A stretch of DNA of 64,000 nt from DASWJZ01 sp963814905 (GCA_963814905.1 CAWFEM010000014.1:186001-250000), one strand, 5' to 3'; numbered from the stretch's first letter, positions 1 to 9,025 are shown. Notes: a model not told the origin generated them from the sequence alone. Numbers and translations are program-made.

Positions 1-940
1 ACGCATAAACAAGAGCGAGCGCGACGAGGAACCCGACCGGCAGCCAGATCATCCAGCCGATCGCCAATGAAAGCGCGGCGCCGGCGCTTGCCACGCCGAG
101 GAGCACCGTGCGGCGCCCGAGACGATCCGACAGCGCGCCCATGATGAAGGACGCCGTCGCGCCGGTGACGTGCATTGCGCCCGTCGTCATGGCGCTCGAT
201 TGACTCGCCGCCGCGAGACTGCCGCCGCTCATGACGAACGCCGCGGCGATCAGCGACGGAAGCCAGGCCCAGCTTCCCAGCAGCTCCCAGCAATGCGCCG
301 TGTAGCCGGCGGTAAGGAGCCGCGCCTCGCGCCCGCCGAAGACGTGCTTCGACAGGCTGAGCTTCACCTTGCGCGGATGCACCTTGTTCTCCACGCCGCG
401 TAGGCAGATCAGCAGGAGCACTGCGCCAAGCGTTGGCACGAATCCGGTTGTGAGAAACGCCGCGCGGTAGCCGCCGGAGGCGAGCGCCAATCCCGACAGG
501 AATAACGAGCCCGCGTAGCCGACCGAGGTGGAGGCAATGAGCCAGCCCATGGCCGTGCCGCGCTTGAGCGGGTGGCTTCGTTCGGCAAAGAGCATGATGA
601 GCGGCGTGTAGACTCCGCCCTGCGACAGGCCGACGAGTCCGTAGAGAAGGAAGGCGCTCGTCCAGTCGCGCGCGAACAATCCGAACGCGGCCGAAGCCGC
701 GGCGCTCGCGACCGCGGAGATGGAGACAGCGCGTTTCGCCCCGATGTGGTCGGCCGCCCAAGCGAAGAAGAAGAGCGAGATGGCGTAGGAAACTGTGAAC
801 GCGGTGACGACTGCGCCGGCCTCGGTCGCACCGATCCGCCACTCCTTCATGAGGATCGGGATGACGGCGGCCACGGTCATGAACGTCGCGAACAAAAAGA
901 TGCGCGCAGCCGAGACCGCGAGCGTCCACCTGTCGATCAA
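1..940 (-). CDS. MFS transporter, C-terminus cut off by window edge
   Basis: The reverse strand reads about 313 residues of a strongly hydrophobic protein with regularly spaced membrane segments, open to the window edge. Two copies of the MFS motif-A loop are visible: AADHIGAKRAV after the second segment and GALSDRLGRRTVLL in the second half, as expected for a 12-helix major facilitator protein made of two pseudo-repeats. Roughly the last three or four helices lie outside. I place the start at the TTG ending at 940 because GGAGGAA lies four bases upstream; the next in-frame ATG is inside the first membrane helix. Role: secondary transport across the inner membrane. Substrate cannot be told; nitrate, cyanate and sugar-acid type MFS members all have this layout. 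Confidence 0.85.
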   Translation of the reverse strand, partial: MIDRWTLAVSAARIFLFATFMTVAAVIPILMKEWRIGATEAGAVVTAFTVSYAISLFFFAWAADHIGAKRAVSISAVASAAASAAFGLFARDWTSAFLLYGLVGLSQGGVYTPLIMLFAERSHPLKRGTAMGWLIASTSVGYAGSLFLSGLALASGGYRAAFLTTGFVPTLGAVLLLICLRGVENKVHPRKVKLSLSKHVFGGREARLLTAGYTAHCWELLGSWAWLPSLIAAAFVMSGGSLAAASQSSAMTTGAMHVTGATASFIMGALSDRLGRRTVLLGVASAGAALSLAIGWMIWLPVGFLVALALVYA

Positions 941-1075
941 GGCCTTCCTCCCACCCGCCGGCATCTCCCGGCTTCATTCTCTGGCGGAATCCTATCAGGT
1001 CGGCCGCACGGGAGGCGCACTGCTGCGGGCAGGGCAGCCATGCCGGAACGGAGCGCCACCGCGCCCCGTGTCAGC

Positions 1076-2215
1076 TTAGGCTTCGCAGCCCTCCAGCGTC
1101 TCCGCGACGAGGTGGTCGACGACGGCCCTGAGCGCCGCGTCCTCGCTCTCGCCGCGCTGGAGGGCCGCTTCGTAGACGGCGATCTGACGGTCGGCGCCGG
1201 TGCCGACCGCCGTGATCCGGCGCAGATGCTCAACCTCCGCCCGGCAGCCGATCTGGTCCGCCTCTTCGCCGACCAGGCCGACAAGCTCCTCGATGAGGTC
1301 GGCGAACGGCACCGTCTCGCCGCGCCCGAAATCGATCAGCTCGCCGGAGACGCCGTAGCGCTGCGCCAACCACCGGTTCTCCGCGATCAGCGCTGGGAGG
1401 TACTGCCGCCAGCGCAGGTTCTTGCGCTTCAGCGTCTTCAGCATCTCCACGGTCGCGTGGAATGACGCGGCGATGGCGATGCCGTCGTCCACCCGCGTGC
1501 AGACGTCGGTGATGCGCATCTCCAGTGTCGGAAAGCGCGCCGACGGGCGCAGGTCCCACCAGATCTTCGAGGCGTCCTCGATGCGGCCGAGCCCGACCAG
1601 GAGATCGACCATGCGCCGGTATTCCGATGCGCTGGCGAAGGTCTGCGGCAGGCCGGCGCGCGGCAGCTCCACGGAGATGGAGCTGCGATAAGACTTCAGC
1701 CCGGTGTTGCGCCCGCGCCAGAAAGGGGAGGAGGCCGAAAGAGCCAACAGATGCGGCAGGAAGTAGACGAGCTGCCCGTGCAGATCGATACGCAGGTCGT
1801 CATCTTCGACGCCGACATGCACGTGCATCCCACAAATGAGCAGGCGCTGAGCGACGGTGCGCAGGTCCGCCTGGAGCTGCGTGTAGCGCTCCTTGTCGGT
1901 GGTGACCTGACGGCTCCAGTCGGCGAAGGGGTGTGTCGAGGCGGCGACGAGCCCAATGCCGTGCTTCGCGGACTCCGCCGCGATCGTGCGGCGATAAAAA
2001 GCGAGATCGGCGCGGGCCTCCGCGATCGTGCCGCGGACCGGCGTTCCCACCTCAATTTGGCAGCGCAGGAACTCCGGCGTGACGTGTTCGCCGAGAAGCT
2101 CGTGACAGGCGCGCATCAGCGCGGGCGGCGGGTCGGAGACGAGGTCGCGGGTCTCCATGTCCACGAGGAGGTACTCCTCCTCAACGCCGAGCGTATGTCC
2201 GGTCTCTTGTGCCAT
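1076..2215 (-). CDS. YbdK-type carboxylate-amine ligase (glutamate-cysteine ligase family 2)
   Basis: A 379-residue protein with the family opening LGVEEEYLLVD at residues 9-19, the inner motif GMHVHVGVED, the stretch RNTGLKSYRSSI and the conserved PTLEMRITDVC. These are hallmarks of the GCS2/YbdK family, soluble enzymes with weak ATP-dependent glutamate-cysteine ligase activity and often unknown true substrate. Length is normal for the family. A longer frame begins at a TTG four codons upstream; I prefer the ATG at 2215 because it puts the conserved block at the usual distance. It is followed on the same strand by nothing obviously related, and the upstream WYL gene ends 59 bases before it, so the two may share a transcript. 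The function in vivo is uncertain. Confidence 0.85.
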   Translation of the reverse strand: MAQETGHTLGVEEEYLLVDMETRDLVSDPPPALMRACHELLGEHVTPEFLRCQIEVGTPVRGTIAEARADLAFYRRTIAAESAKHGIGLVAASTHPFADWSRQVTTDKERYTQLQADLRTVAQRLLICGMHVHVGVEDDDLRIDLHGQLVYFLPHLLALSASSPFWRGRNTGLKSYRSSISVELPRAGLPQTFASASEYRRMVDLLVGLGRIEDASKIWWDLRPSARFPTLEMRITDVCTRVDDGIAIAASFHATVEMLKTLKRKNLRWRQYLPALIAENRWLAQRYGVSGELIDFGRGETVPFADLIEELVGLVGEEADQIGCRAEVEHLRRITAVGTGADRQIAVYEAALQRGESEDAALRAVVDHLVAETLEGCEA

Positions 2216-2274
2216 GCGGAGAGGCAATCACGCGGCCGCGAAGAAGGACAGCGGCCACTTGTCGCTGGGGTGGG

Positions 2275-3069
2275 CTACTGCACCGCGCGGCGGTCGCGCG
2301 GGTAGTCGCTAGGGTTTTCGCGGAAATGGTGCCGCACGGCCGTGATCAGCTCGCGCAGCTCCTCTTCCATATCGGCGGAAGCGTCGTCAAGGCGGGCGAC
2401 CTTCAGAAGCCGCGGCATAAGTCTGGCGATTTTTCCCTTGTCTTCCAGCAGGTTCGAAACAGACCTTAAGACGCAATCGAGAGAGGGGGCGAGGTTGTCG
2501 ACCCAAAGCTCGATGAACCGCGAGGGCGGCCGGTCGCAGCCGACGGCGGCGACCTCCGTGCGCACATAGTCGAGAATCACGTCGCGTGCTCGATCCGTCA
2601 GCTCACCGTCCCGCATCGCAAGCTGGAGGAGGGCGAAGACGCCGTCGCGCGCCGCTTGCTGCGTCTCCGCAAGCGGACCCGCATAGGGGCCGCCCTCGCC
2701 TTCGGCCAGATAGGGTCCGAGCAACGCGAGATGTTCTTCGCTCGAGATGATACGGGCGGTGCGCAGGTCGATGATCGTGATGATCCGGTCGACGCGGAAG
2801 CTCATCACCCGGTCGCGCACGTTGCAAAAGGCGCTGATATAGGCGGGATGGCGGGGATCGACTGCGAGACAGCGGATCGTCCGCGTGCTCATGAAACCGT
2901 GCGAATCGCAATATTCGATGGCGAAGGCGACGCCGCGAATGGAATCGTCGAAATGCTCGTCGACCGGCCGATCCGGGTCGTCGGTCAGCGGGCCGTATTC
3001 GCGCACGCGCCACGGCGTCCGGAGCGGAATCTCCCCGCGCTCCTCAAACCACTCGAGCACCCCGCGCAT
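2275..3069 (-). CDS. WYL-domain protein without a DNA-binding domain
   Basis: 264 residues. The N-terminal half contains a WYL-like core: FAIEYCDSHGFMSTRTIRCL followed by the DRVMSFRVDRI segment, which in WYL regulators forms the ligand-sensing Sm-like barrel. Residues of about 120-260 are predicted helical and resemble a TerB-like bundle. Typical WYL regulators carry an N-terminal winged helix; here an in-frame stop lies ten codons upstream with no start codon between, so the short form appears genuine. It could be a sensor partner protein or a reduced regulator. The start is an ATG with only a G-rich stretch upstream. Family call is moderately firm; the function is inferred only. Confidence 0.7.
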   Translation of the reverse strand: MRGVLEWFEERGEIPLRTPWRVREYGPLTDDPDRPVDEHFDDSIRGVAFAIEYCDSHGFMSTRTIRCLAVDPRHPAYISAFCNVRDRVMSFRVDRIITIIDLRTARIISSEEHLALLGPYLAEGEGGPYAGPLAETQQAARDGVFALLQLAMRDGELTDRARDVILDYVRTEVAAVGCDRPPSRFIELWVDNLAPSLDCVLRSVSNLLEDKGKIARLMPRLLKVARLDDASADMEEELRELITAVRHHFRENPSDYPRDRRAVQ

Positions 3070-3413
3070 GGACCCCCGCGCCCCGCGTGTTCCCTCTTAA
3101 GTCGCATTGCATCATCGCGGCGCGCCGGACTCAAGGGTTTGCAGCGCCGCAGGCGTGAAATATTCTTAGACTCCCGGCCGTTAGCCGGCGAGAGCCGGTG
3201 GTCGCCTTTCGGCAAAACAGCTTCCGGCGCACGGCCTTAAGCCGGTCTTTTGGAGCACTTTCTCGTCAGCGGGGAGGGGTTTGCGGTCGGAGGCACGGTT
3301 TGCGCGTCCCCCGCCATTGAATACGATAGGTGGTCGGGCAGCGCACCGGATGCGCGAATCCACAATCCGCAGGACTGCCTGCAAACTGCGGGACGTCGCG
3401 CGAGGGCGGTGCA
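3070..3413. other. Intergenic stretch, divergent region
   Basis: 344 bases between the divergently arranged WYL gene and the degenerate ABC ATPase gene. I see no convincing ORF, RNA gene or repeat. It must hold both promoters, but I cannot point to clear -35/-10 pairs. Confidence 0.5.
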
Positions 3414-4514
3414 ATGTCGAGTGTCGAGCTTCGCGGCGTGGCGAAGAAGTTCCGCAAGGTGCCGGCGCTCGCCGGGATCGATCTTTCCGTCCAGGACGGC
3501 GAGTTCTGCGTGCTCGTCGGCTTGCCTGCCGCGGGCAAGACGACGCTGCTTCGCACCGTCGCCGGACTTGAGAAGGCGGATGCCGGCGAAGTGACGATCG
3601 ACGGCGCGATCGTCAACGACTGGACGCCGGGCGAGCGGAACGTCGCGGTCGTTTTCCAGTACGACACGCTGTTTCCGAAGATGTCGGCCTACCAGAACAT
3701 CGCCTTCGGCCTGAGGGCCCAGAAGATGCGCAAGGCCGATATCGCGATGCATGTGCGGCGCTTCGCCGAATTCGTTGGCATCGCCGACCTCCTCGACATT
3801 TCCGCCGAGCGCCTGCGCGACGGGCCGCGGCAGCTCGTCGCCATCGGCCGGGCGCTGGTGCGCGAGCCCGCGGTCCGCCTCTTCGACGATCCGTTGGCGC
3901 ACCTCGACGCGCCGCTGCGCGAGGCGCTTTGCGGGGTGATAAAGCAGCTTCACGACGCGTTCCCGGCGACCACGCTGCACGCCACCCGCGATCCGCTGGA
4001 GGCGATGACGCTCGGCGATAGGGTCGTGCTGATGCGCGCCGGAAGCATCGAACAGGAGGGCGCGCCGCTCGAAATCTTCGAGCGCCCGGCAACGCGTTTC
4101 GTCGCCGGCTTCTTCGGCTCGCCGCCGATGAACTTCCTTCCCGGCAGGCTGGCGCGCACCGGAGCGGGCGACGCAGTCCTCATCGGCGAAGAGCGCTTGA
4201 ACGTGCCGCTGCCGCCGGGGCGCATGCCGCGGACGGTCACCGACGGCACCGCGGTGGTCCTCGGCATCCGGCCGGAACATATGGTGCGGGCCTTGCGCGC
4301 GTCGCCCGCCGACGGGAGTCTGCGCTTGAACGCCGAAATCGAGCTTCTCCGGCCGGCCGGCTCGCGCGCCTATGCGACCTTCAAGGTGGCGGGATTTCCG
4401 GTGGTTGCCGAGCTGCAGGCGCACGATGCGAGCGGCCCCGGCGACCGCTTCGCCATCGACGTCAACCTGAAGCGCGTGTCGATCTTCGACGAGATGACGG
4501 AGAACGCGCTCTGA
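3414..4514 (+). CDS. Degenerate MalK/UgpC-type ABC ATPase, orphan
   Basis: 366 residues with the layout of CUT1 sugar-importer ATPases: nucleotide-binding domain, then a C-terminal OB/TOBE region from about residue 235. Walker A is intact (GLPAAGKTT, 36-44) and the Q-loop region VFQYDTLFPKM is present. Three catalytic positions are changed. The signature LSGGQ reads LRDGP (134-138), Walker B ends FDDP instead of DEP so the catalytic Glu is Asp159, and the switch His in the usual THD reads TRD (Arg192). Such a subunit probably binds ATP but hydrolyses it poorly. In families with paired ATPases one degenerate partner is common, but no permease or second ATPase lies nearby. The ATG at 3414 follows GAGGGCGG; a longer upstream frame lacks family similarity. 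Confidence 0.85.
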   Translation: MSSVELRGVAKKFRKVPALAGIDLSVQDGEFCVLVGLPAAGKTTLLRTVAGLEKADAGEVTIDGAIVNDWTPGERNVAVVFQYDTLFPKMSAYQNIAFGLRAQKMRKADIAMHVRRFAEFVGIADLLDISAERLRDGPRQLVAIGRALVREPAVRLFDDPLAHLDAPLREALCGVIKQLHDAFPATTLHATRDPLEAMTLGDRVVLMRAGSIEQEGAPLEIFERPATRFVAGFFGSPPMNFLPGRLARTGAGDAVLIGEERLNVPLPPGRMPRTVTDGTAVVLGIRPEHMVRALRASPADGSLRLNAEIELLRPAGSRAYATFKVAGFPVVAELQAHDASGPGDRFAIDVNLKRVSIFDEMTENAL

Positions 4515-4628
4515 TCCGGGCACGGGTACCCGATGGCGAGTTTGCGGCTCCAAGAAAATTCATTCGCAGCAGATAGATAAAGCCGCGTCTTGGTTCAATG
4601 CATTGGGAGCGGTCCCTAGTGGGCGGCC

Positions 4629-5357
4629 CTAGTAGACGGCGCGTCCGCCCGACGTGTCGAAAACGGCGCCGGTCGTGAACGAGCACTCCTCGCTCGCAAG
4701 GAAGAGGACGGCGGCGGCGATCTCCTCCACCGTGCCGAAGCGGCCCATCGGAATCTTCGACAGCATGAAGTCGATATGGGCCTGCGTGATCTGGTCGAAG
4801 ATCGGTGTGCGCACCGCCGCCGGCGTCACCGCGTTGACGGTGATCTTGGTCTTCGCCAGCTCCTTGCCGAGGGATTTGGTCAGGCCGATCACCGCCGCCT
4901 TGGAAGCGCTGTAGGCGCAGGCATTGGGGTTGCCCTCCTTGCCGGCGATCGAGGCGATGTTGACGATGCGCCCGTAATCCTTCGCGCGCATGAACGGCAC
5001 CACGGCGCGGTTGCAGTAGAACAGCGCGTTGATGTTGATATCGAAGACCTTGCGCCATTCCTCGAGCGGATAGTCCCAGGTCGTCGCGTTCAATCCGGCG
5101 ACACCGGCGCTGCAGACGAGAATGTCGATGCCGCCGAGCGCCTCGGCGGTTGCCTTCGTCGCGGCCTCGACGGCCTCCGCGTCGGTCAGGTCGAACGCGA
5201 CCGAATGGGCGACCTTTGCGGCCGGCGCGGACCGGTCCCAAACCGAAACGGCGGCGCCCTCCGCGGAAAGCCGCTCCGCGACCGCCTGGCCGATGCCCGA
5301 GGCACCGCCGGTGACGATCGCTTTTTGTCCGTGAAACCGATCCGCTGCCTTGGCCAT
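4629..5357 (-). CDS. SDR family oxidoreductase
   Basis: 242 residues, classical short-chain dehydrogenase. The NAD(P)-binding motif TGGASGIGQAV lies near the N-terminus, the catalytic serine sits in NIASIAGK and the Tyr-Lys pair in YSASKAAV; the C-terminus ends FDTSGGRAVY. A CSAG replaces the usual NNAG after the fourth strand. The ATG at 5357 follows GGGAGCGGAA and is preferred to an ATG 17 codons further up that has no ribosome site. Asp in the VWDRS segment at the end of the second strand suggests NAD rather than NADP, an inference from family rules. It stands alone between convergent or unrelated genes, so the substrate is not indicated. Confidence 0.9.
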   Translation of the reverse strand: MAKAADRFHGQKAIVTGGASGIGQAVAERLSAEGAAVSVWDRSAPAAKVAHSVAFDLTDAEAVEAATKATAEALGGIDILVCSAGVAGLNATTWDYPLEEWRKVFDININALFYCNRAVVPFMRAKDYGRIVNIASIAGKEGNPNACAYSASKAAVIGLTKSLGKELAKTKITVNAVTPAAVRTPIFDQITQAHIDFMLSKIPMGRFGTVEEIAAAVLFLASEECSFTTGAVFDTSGGRAVY

Positions 5358-5471
5358 TTCCGCTCCCGTTTGCACCTGGACGCCGTTTTCGCGCTCTGCT
5401 GTCTCCATACGGAAGCCGCCCCCGTCAAGTCGGGCGGGAGGGCATGCCGTCAGATTGGGTGGAAGCGGCCG

Positions 5472-6260
5472 CTACTCTGCGGTGTAGTCGGGGCAGGGCC
5501 AGTCGTCCGGCGGCGTCAGGGCGGGGGGAAGCCGTGTATCGGCGGTGCCGCAGGCGATCTCCAACTGGTCGGCCGTCAGGCCTTTGGTCTTGCTCAGGTC
5601 GGCGCCACCGACCTGCGTCAGGAACATGTAGGCGCCGGTCAGATCGGCATCCTCCAGATCGGCGCTGCGAAAGTCTGCGCGTGCGAGATTGGAGAAGGAC
5701 ATGGTCACGCCGGAGATGACGGCGCCGCTCAGCACGATGCGCGCGAGTTCCGCCTTCGACATGTCTGCGCCGGTCAGGTCGGCCTCGGTGAAGTCGGAAC
5801 GGATCATCTCCGAGTTGCTGAGATCGGCGCCCGTCAGGGTGGCGCGCTGGAAATTCGTGCGCGAGAACTCCGCGCCTTCGAGATTTGCGTCGGAGAGGTT
5901 CGCGCCCTCGAAACTGGCGCGCGTAGCGACCGCCTTTTCCAGGGATGCGCCCGTCAGGTCGGCGCCGGCGAGGCTCGCATTGGAAAGCTCGGCGAGCGAG
6001 AGATTGGCGCCGGCCAATTTTGCCCCGGAAAGATCGGTGGACGTGAAGAACGTCTGCATGAACTCGCCGTTCTCAAGATCGGCGGCGCCGAACATCAGGC
6101 GGCTCTTCTGGCACTCCGACCAGTCGACGCCGGCGGCCGGCTGATCGCCGCACTTGGCGAATGCGGGCGCCGCGGAGAGGGCCAGCGCAAGCACTGCGGC
6201 GGCGAGCCCCGGAGACGGCCACGAAACGGGTTGATGGACGCGCGTGGGGGCGGCGCTCAT
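5472..6260 (-). CDS. Secreted pentapeptide-repeat protein
   Basis: 262 residues. An N-terminal signal sequence with a hydrophobic core ends in APAFA before KCGDQP, so the mature protein is predicted to be periplasmic or exported. From about residue 60 to 225 there are continuous A(D/N)Lxx pentapeptide repeats (for example ADLTGASLEKA and GADLSNSEMIRSD), which fold into a right-handed beta helix. Cys residues at the mature N-terminus and in the C-terminal segment could form disulfides. The ATG at 6260 has GGAGAGG six bases upstream; a longer upstream frame is rejected because it would bury the signal peptide. No enzymatic motif is present; the role is unknown, perhaps a structural or inhibitor protein. 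Confidence 0.85.
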   Translation of the reverse strand: MSAAPTRVHQPVSWPSPGLAAAVLALALSAAPAFAKCGDQPAAGVDWSECQKSRLMFGAADLENGEFMQTFFTSTDLSGAKLAGANLSLAELSNASLAGADLTGASLEKAVATRASFEGANLSDANLEGAEFSRTNFQRATLTGADLSNSEMIRSDFTEADLTGADMSKAELARIVLSGAVISGVTMSFSNLARADFRSADLEDADLTGAYMFLTQVGGADLSKTKGLTADQLEIACGTADTRLPPALTPPDDWPCPDYTAE

Positions 6261-6442
6261 AGGGAATCCTCTCCTTCGAACCCTCGGAACAGACCGGGGC
6301 ACTTTAGCCCAATAATTGGCTGCTTGTTTGCGCTTTCGCAAGAAGTGACGGGAGCGTGACATGTTCTCGCGGCACCGCGCGCGCTATATCAGTGTCCCGG
6401 TCGGCGAAGTCGCGACCGCCGGCGATGTCCTGGAGCATTCCC

Positions 6443-7489
6443 ATGGCGAGTGAACCCGTAGTGAGGCTGCATTCGGAGAACTTGCGGGCGCAGGAAAAGA
6501 AAACCGCCCGTGCCCTCCGTGCCGAGAATCCCCGCCACGGCAATCTGCCCCGCAACGAGGGCGTGCCTCTGCGCGTCGACTGGGTGGAGGCGGCGCGCGT
6601 GAACCTTTCCGCCGTGGAGCGTCGCGCCGCGACCTTGGTCACGCGCCGTACGGTCAAGAAGGAATGGCAGGCGGCGTGGCTGGTGAAGGCGATGACGTGC
6701 ATCGATCTCACAACGCTTGCCGGCGACGACACGCCGGAGCGTGTCCGGCGGCTCTGCGCCAAGGCGAGGCAGCCGCTCCGCGCCGACCTCGTCGAAGCCC
6801 TCGGTCTCGACCACATGCCGACCGTCGGCGCCGTCTGCGTCTACCCGACCATGGTCGGAACGGCGGTGAAGGCGCTGGAAGGCTCCGGCATTCCCGTCGC
6901 CTCCGTCGCGACAGGCTTTCCCGCCGGGCTGACGCCGCTGCCGCTCCGGCTGGAAGAAATCCGCTATGCCGTGGGCGAGGGCGCGCGCGAGATCGATATC
7001 GTCGTCACCCGCGCCCACGTCCTCGACCAGAACTGGCGGGCGCTCTACGACGAGATCCGCGCCATGCGCGAAGCCTGCGGCGCGGCGCATCTGAAGACGA
7101 TCCTCGCGACCGGTGATCTGAAGACGCTCAGGAACGTCCACCGCGCCTCGATGGTCGCGATGCAGGCCGGCGCCGATTTCATCAAGACCTCGACCGGCAA
7201 GGAGGACGTGAACGCCACGCTTCCTGTCTCGATCGTCATGGTGCGCGCCATCCGCGATTATCTCGAAGAGACCGGCGCCAAGGTCGGCTTCAAGCCGGCG
7301 GGCGGGCTGAAGACGGCGAAGGACGCGCTCTCCTGGCTGATCCTGATGAAGGAGGAGCTTGGGCGGGAGTGGCTGGAGCCGGAGCTCTTCAGGATCGGCG
7401 CAAGCTCCATGCTCGGTGACATCGAGCGCCAGATCGAGCATTTTGTGACCGGCCGCTACTCCTCGGCCACACGCCACGCAATGGCGTGA
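6443..7489 (+). CDS. deoC: Deoxyribose-phosphate aldolase (long form)
   Basis: 348 residues. It catalyses reversible cleavage of 2-deoxy-D-ribose 5-phosphate to glyceraldehyde 3-phosphate and acetaldehyde in deoxynucleoside catabolism (cytosol). Recognised by CVYPTMVG, VATGFPAG, the EIDIVV stretch, DFIKTSTGK (Schiff-base Lys248) and GFKPAGGLKT. It has about 90 extra N-terminal residues compared with the E. coli enzyme, as in the longer class found in many alphaproteobacteria. The ATG at 6443 is preceded by TGGAG at a normal distance; a frame opening at 6356 overlaps the divergent neighbour's promoter region. No other deo genes adjoin it in this window. Confidence 0.93.
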   Translation: MASEPVVRLHSENLRAQEKKTARALRAENPRHGNLPRNEGVPLRVDWVEAARVNLSAVERRAATLVTRRTVKKEWQAAWLVKAMTCIDLTTLAGDDTPERVRRLCAKARQPLRADLVEALGLDHMPTVGAVCVYPTMVGTAVKALEGSGIPVASVATGFPAGLTPLPLRLEEIRYAVGEGAREIDIVVTRAHVLDQNWRALYDEIRAMREACGAAHLKTILATGDLKTLRNVHRASMVAMQAGADFIKTSTGKEDVNATLPVSIVMVRAIRDYLEETGAKVGFKPAGGLKTAKDALSWLILMKEELGREWLEPELFRIGASSMLGDIERQIEHFVTGRYSSATRHAMA

Positions 7490-7508
7490 GCCTCGTAAGT
7501 CGGTAACC

Positions 7509-7934
7509 GTGATCGTACGGAGACCAACCAATTCTGAACACGCGTGTGTCAGAGGCCTCGTGCAAACCGTCGTCGATGAAACTTACGGCGGTTTATGGGC
7601 ACAACCTCCGCTTCAAATCGATGAGGAAGATTGGTCCCTGGCATGGGTAGCAGCCGCCGGCTCGGAAATCGTCGGCATGGTGCTGACGCTGGAAGAATGG
7701 GTCAGCGATCTTTGGGTGCTTCGTTCATTCCAGGGCGCCAAAGTCGGTACCATGCTGCTCGCGCAAGCGGAAGCCGAGATTGCGGATCGGGGACACCGAC
7801 GCGCCAAGCTTCGGTTGGTCGGGTCGAATGCCAAGGCGCTGGCGTTTTACGAAAGGCGTGGCTGGCATGTGGATGGAGAAATTCCCCACGAGCGTCTGCC
7901 GGTCACGATGATCGTGATGACGAAAGCTCTTTGA
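7509..7934 (+). CDS. GNAT family N-acetyltransferase
   Basis: 141 residues with a GNAT fold: the SEIVGMVLTLEEW strand region, the acetyl-CoA pyrophosphate loop equivalent FQGAKVGTMLLAQAEAEIA (a relaxed R/QxxGxG/A) and the C-terminal NAKALAFYERRGW motif with the conserved Tyr. It transfers an acetyl group from acetyl-CoA to an amine of unknown identity. Starts at a GTG 19 bases after deoC with no clear ribosome site. The gene is followed by a palindromic repeat rather than another gene. Confidence 0.8.
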   Translation: MIVRRPTNSEHACVRGLVQTVVDETYGGLWAQPPLQIDEEDWSLAWVAAAGSEIVGMVLTLEEWVSDLWVLRSFQGAKVGTMLLAQAEAEIADRGHRRAKLRLVGSNAKALAFYERRGWHVDGEIPHERLPVTMIVMTKAL

Positions 7935-7971
7935 TGCGGGAAAGAAGACGACTGGATGCGATCGCTTCAAT

Positions 7972-8072
7972 GTCGTCGTGCCTGGACTTGATCCGGGCAT
8001 CCATTCCGTTGGGCTGCTGCCGGTAGCGACGGTTACGGAATGGATTGAAGGGTCAAGCCCGGCAATGACGAC
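7972..8072. repeat. Large imperfect palindromic intergenic repeat
   Basis: Two 38-base arms (7972-8009 and 8035-8072) are inverted copies of each other with about ten mismatches, separated by 25 bases. Both arms begin or end with GTCGTC and contain the TTGATCCGGGC/TTGACC-type core and CATTCCGT. Translated, the left arm gives LDPGIHS, a peptide often seen in spurious ORFs of alphaproteobacterial genomes, which marks dispersed REP-like palindromes. On RNA it would form a long hairpin after the GNAT gene. Confidence 0.75.
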
Positions 8073-8188
8073 AGTGGCGGCGCCGAGGCCACAAAACCAG
8101 TGGCGGGTGTGCCCTACGGGGAATAGGCGACCATACGCTTTCGAGCACAGCCGCCCGACTTGCGGCACGCGTAAAATATGGCGAGCTG

Positions 8189-8896
8189 TCAGCTCCGTAA
8201 GAAGAGGTGATCGCCGCGGAAGGGTTCGGCAACGTGTGTATAGCGCGGGCCGATTAGGCTCGCGACGGCTTCCGGTTGTGCTGTCTCCACAAGGATCACG
8301 GCAGGCGCGTGGCGGTCGAGATCAAGCCCCGATAGGGCGGGAATTTCGAACCCCTCCACGTCGAGGCTCAGAAAGTCCACTTCCGGATCACCCGCCTCCT
8401 CGAGAATGCCCGACAGAGTCCGGCAGGTAGCGATGACGTGGCGCGGATTGTCGCCGAACCACCCACCCCACCTGACAAACGCGGGCGGCGTGCCGACGCG
8501 GCTCGTCATATCGGCGAAAGCCAGTTCGATCGCGTCACCATCGTTTTCCGGTGCGCCGAGCGCGGCTTCAACGACGGGGACGTTACGCACCCGCCGCGCG
8601 AAACGAGCGAGTTGCGGAATGGGTTCGACCAAGAGTCCCCGCCAGCCGAGGCGTTTTTCAAGGTAGAACGTATTGGCGTTGGAAAATCCATCGTTGGCGC
8701 CAGCTTCGATGAAAAAGCCGGGTCTCTGCGGCAGGTACTGGAGCACCGCGCGATCCAACCCGTGATCGCTCGTGAAGGGCTCGCCGCCGAACGCCAAGCG
8801 AGTCCGAAGCGCCGCGTATTTCACGAGTTTCTTGCCGCGCGCGCCGATGACGTGCGCGGCACCCAGCTTAACTGCGGCAGGGAGAGGGACAACCAT
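8189..8896 (-). CDS. FkbM family methyltransferase
   Basis: 235 residues with the FkbM layout: FFIEAGANDGFSNANTFYLE as SAM-binding motif I, LLVEPIP as motif II, VVEAALG, and LSLDVEGFEIPAL as the C-terminal conserved block. FkbM enzymes O-methylate sugars, macrolide carbons or glycan termini using S-adenosylmethionine in the cytosol. It is isolated here, facing away from the next gene, so the acceptor is unknown; surface polysaccharide methylation is the usual guess in this group. The ATG has no clear ribosome site. Confidence 0.85.
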   Translation of the reverse strand: MVVPLPAAVKLGAAHVIGARGKKLVKYAALRTRLAFGGEPFTSDHGLDRAVLQYLPQRPGFFIEAGANDGFSNANTFYLEKRLGWRGLLVEPIPQLARFARRVRNVPVVEAALGAPENDGDAIELAFADMTSRVGTPPAFVRWGGWFGDNPRHVIATCRTLSGILEEAGDPEVDFLSLDVEGFEIPALSGLDLDRHAPAVILVETAQPEAVASLIGPRYTHVAEPFRGDHLFLRS

Positions 8897-9025
8897 GGGC
8901 TATGGATAGCTTGGAAGATGCCTACAAACAAATGAGGCGGCGTACGCCCGCGGCGACGGTGCGGCCAGGGGTGTTGCCGCAAAAAACCGGTTCCTTTGTC
9001 GGAGGAATCATACCGCGCATATTCC

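Noticed and set aside
3290..3310. Sigma-54-like GGCACGGTTTGC upstream of the degenerate ATPase
   Set aside because: Spacing between GG and GC is two bases too short and the leading T is absent.
7978..8430. ORF with LDPGIHS at its start
   Set aside because: It is the translation of the palindromic repeat running into the antisense of the FkbM gene; no ribosome site.
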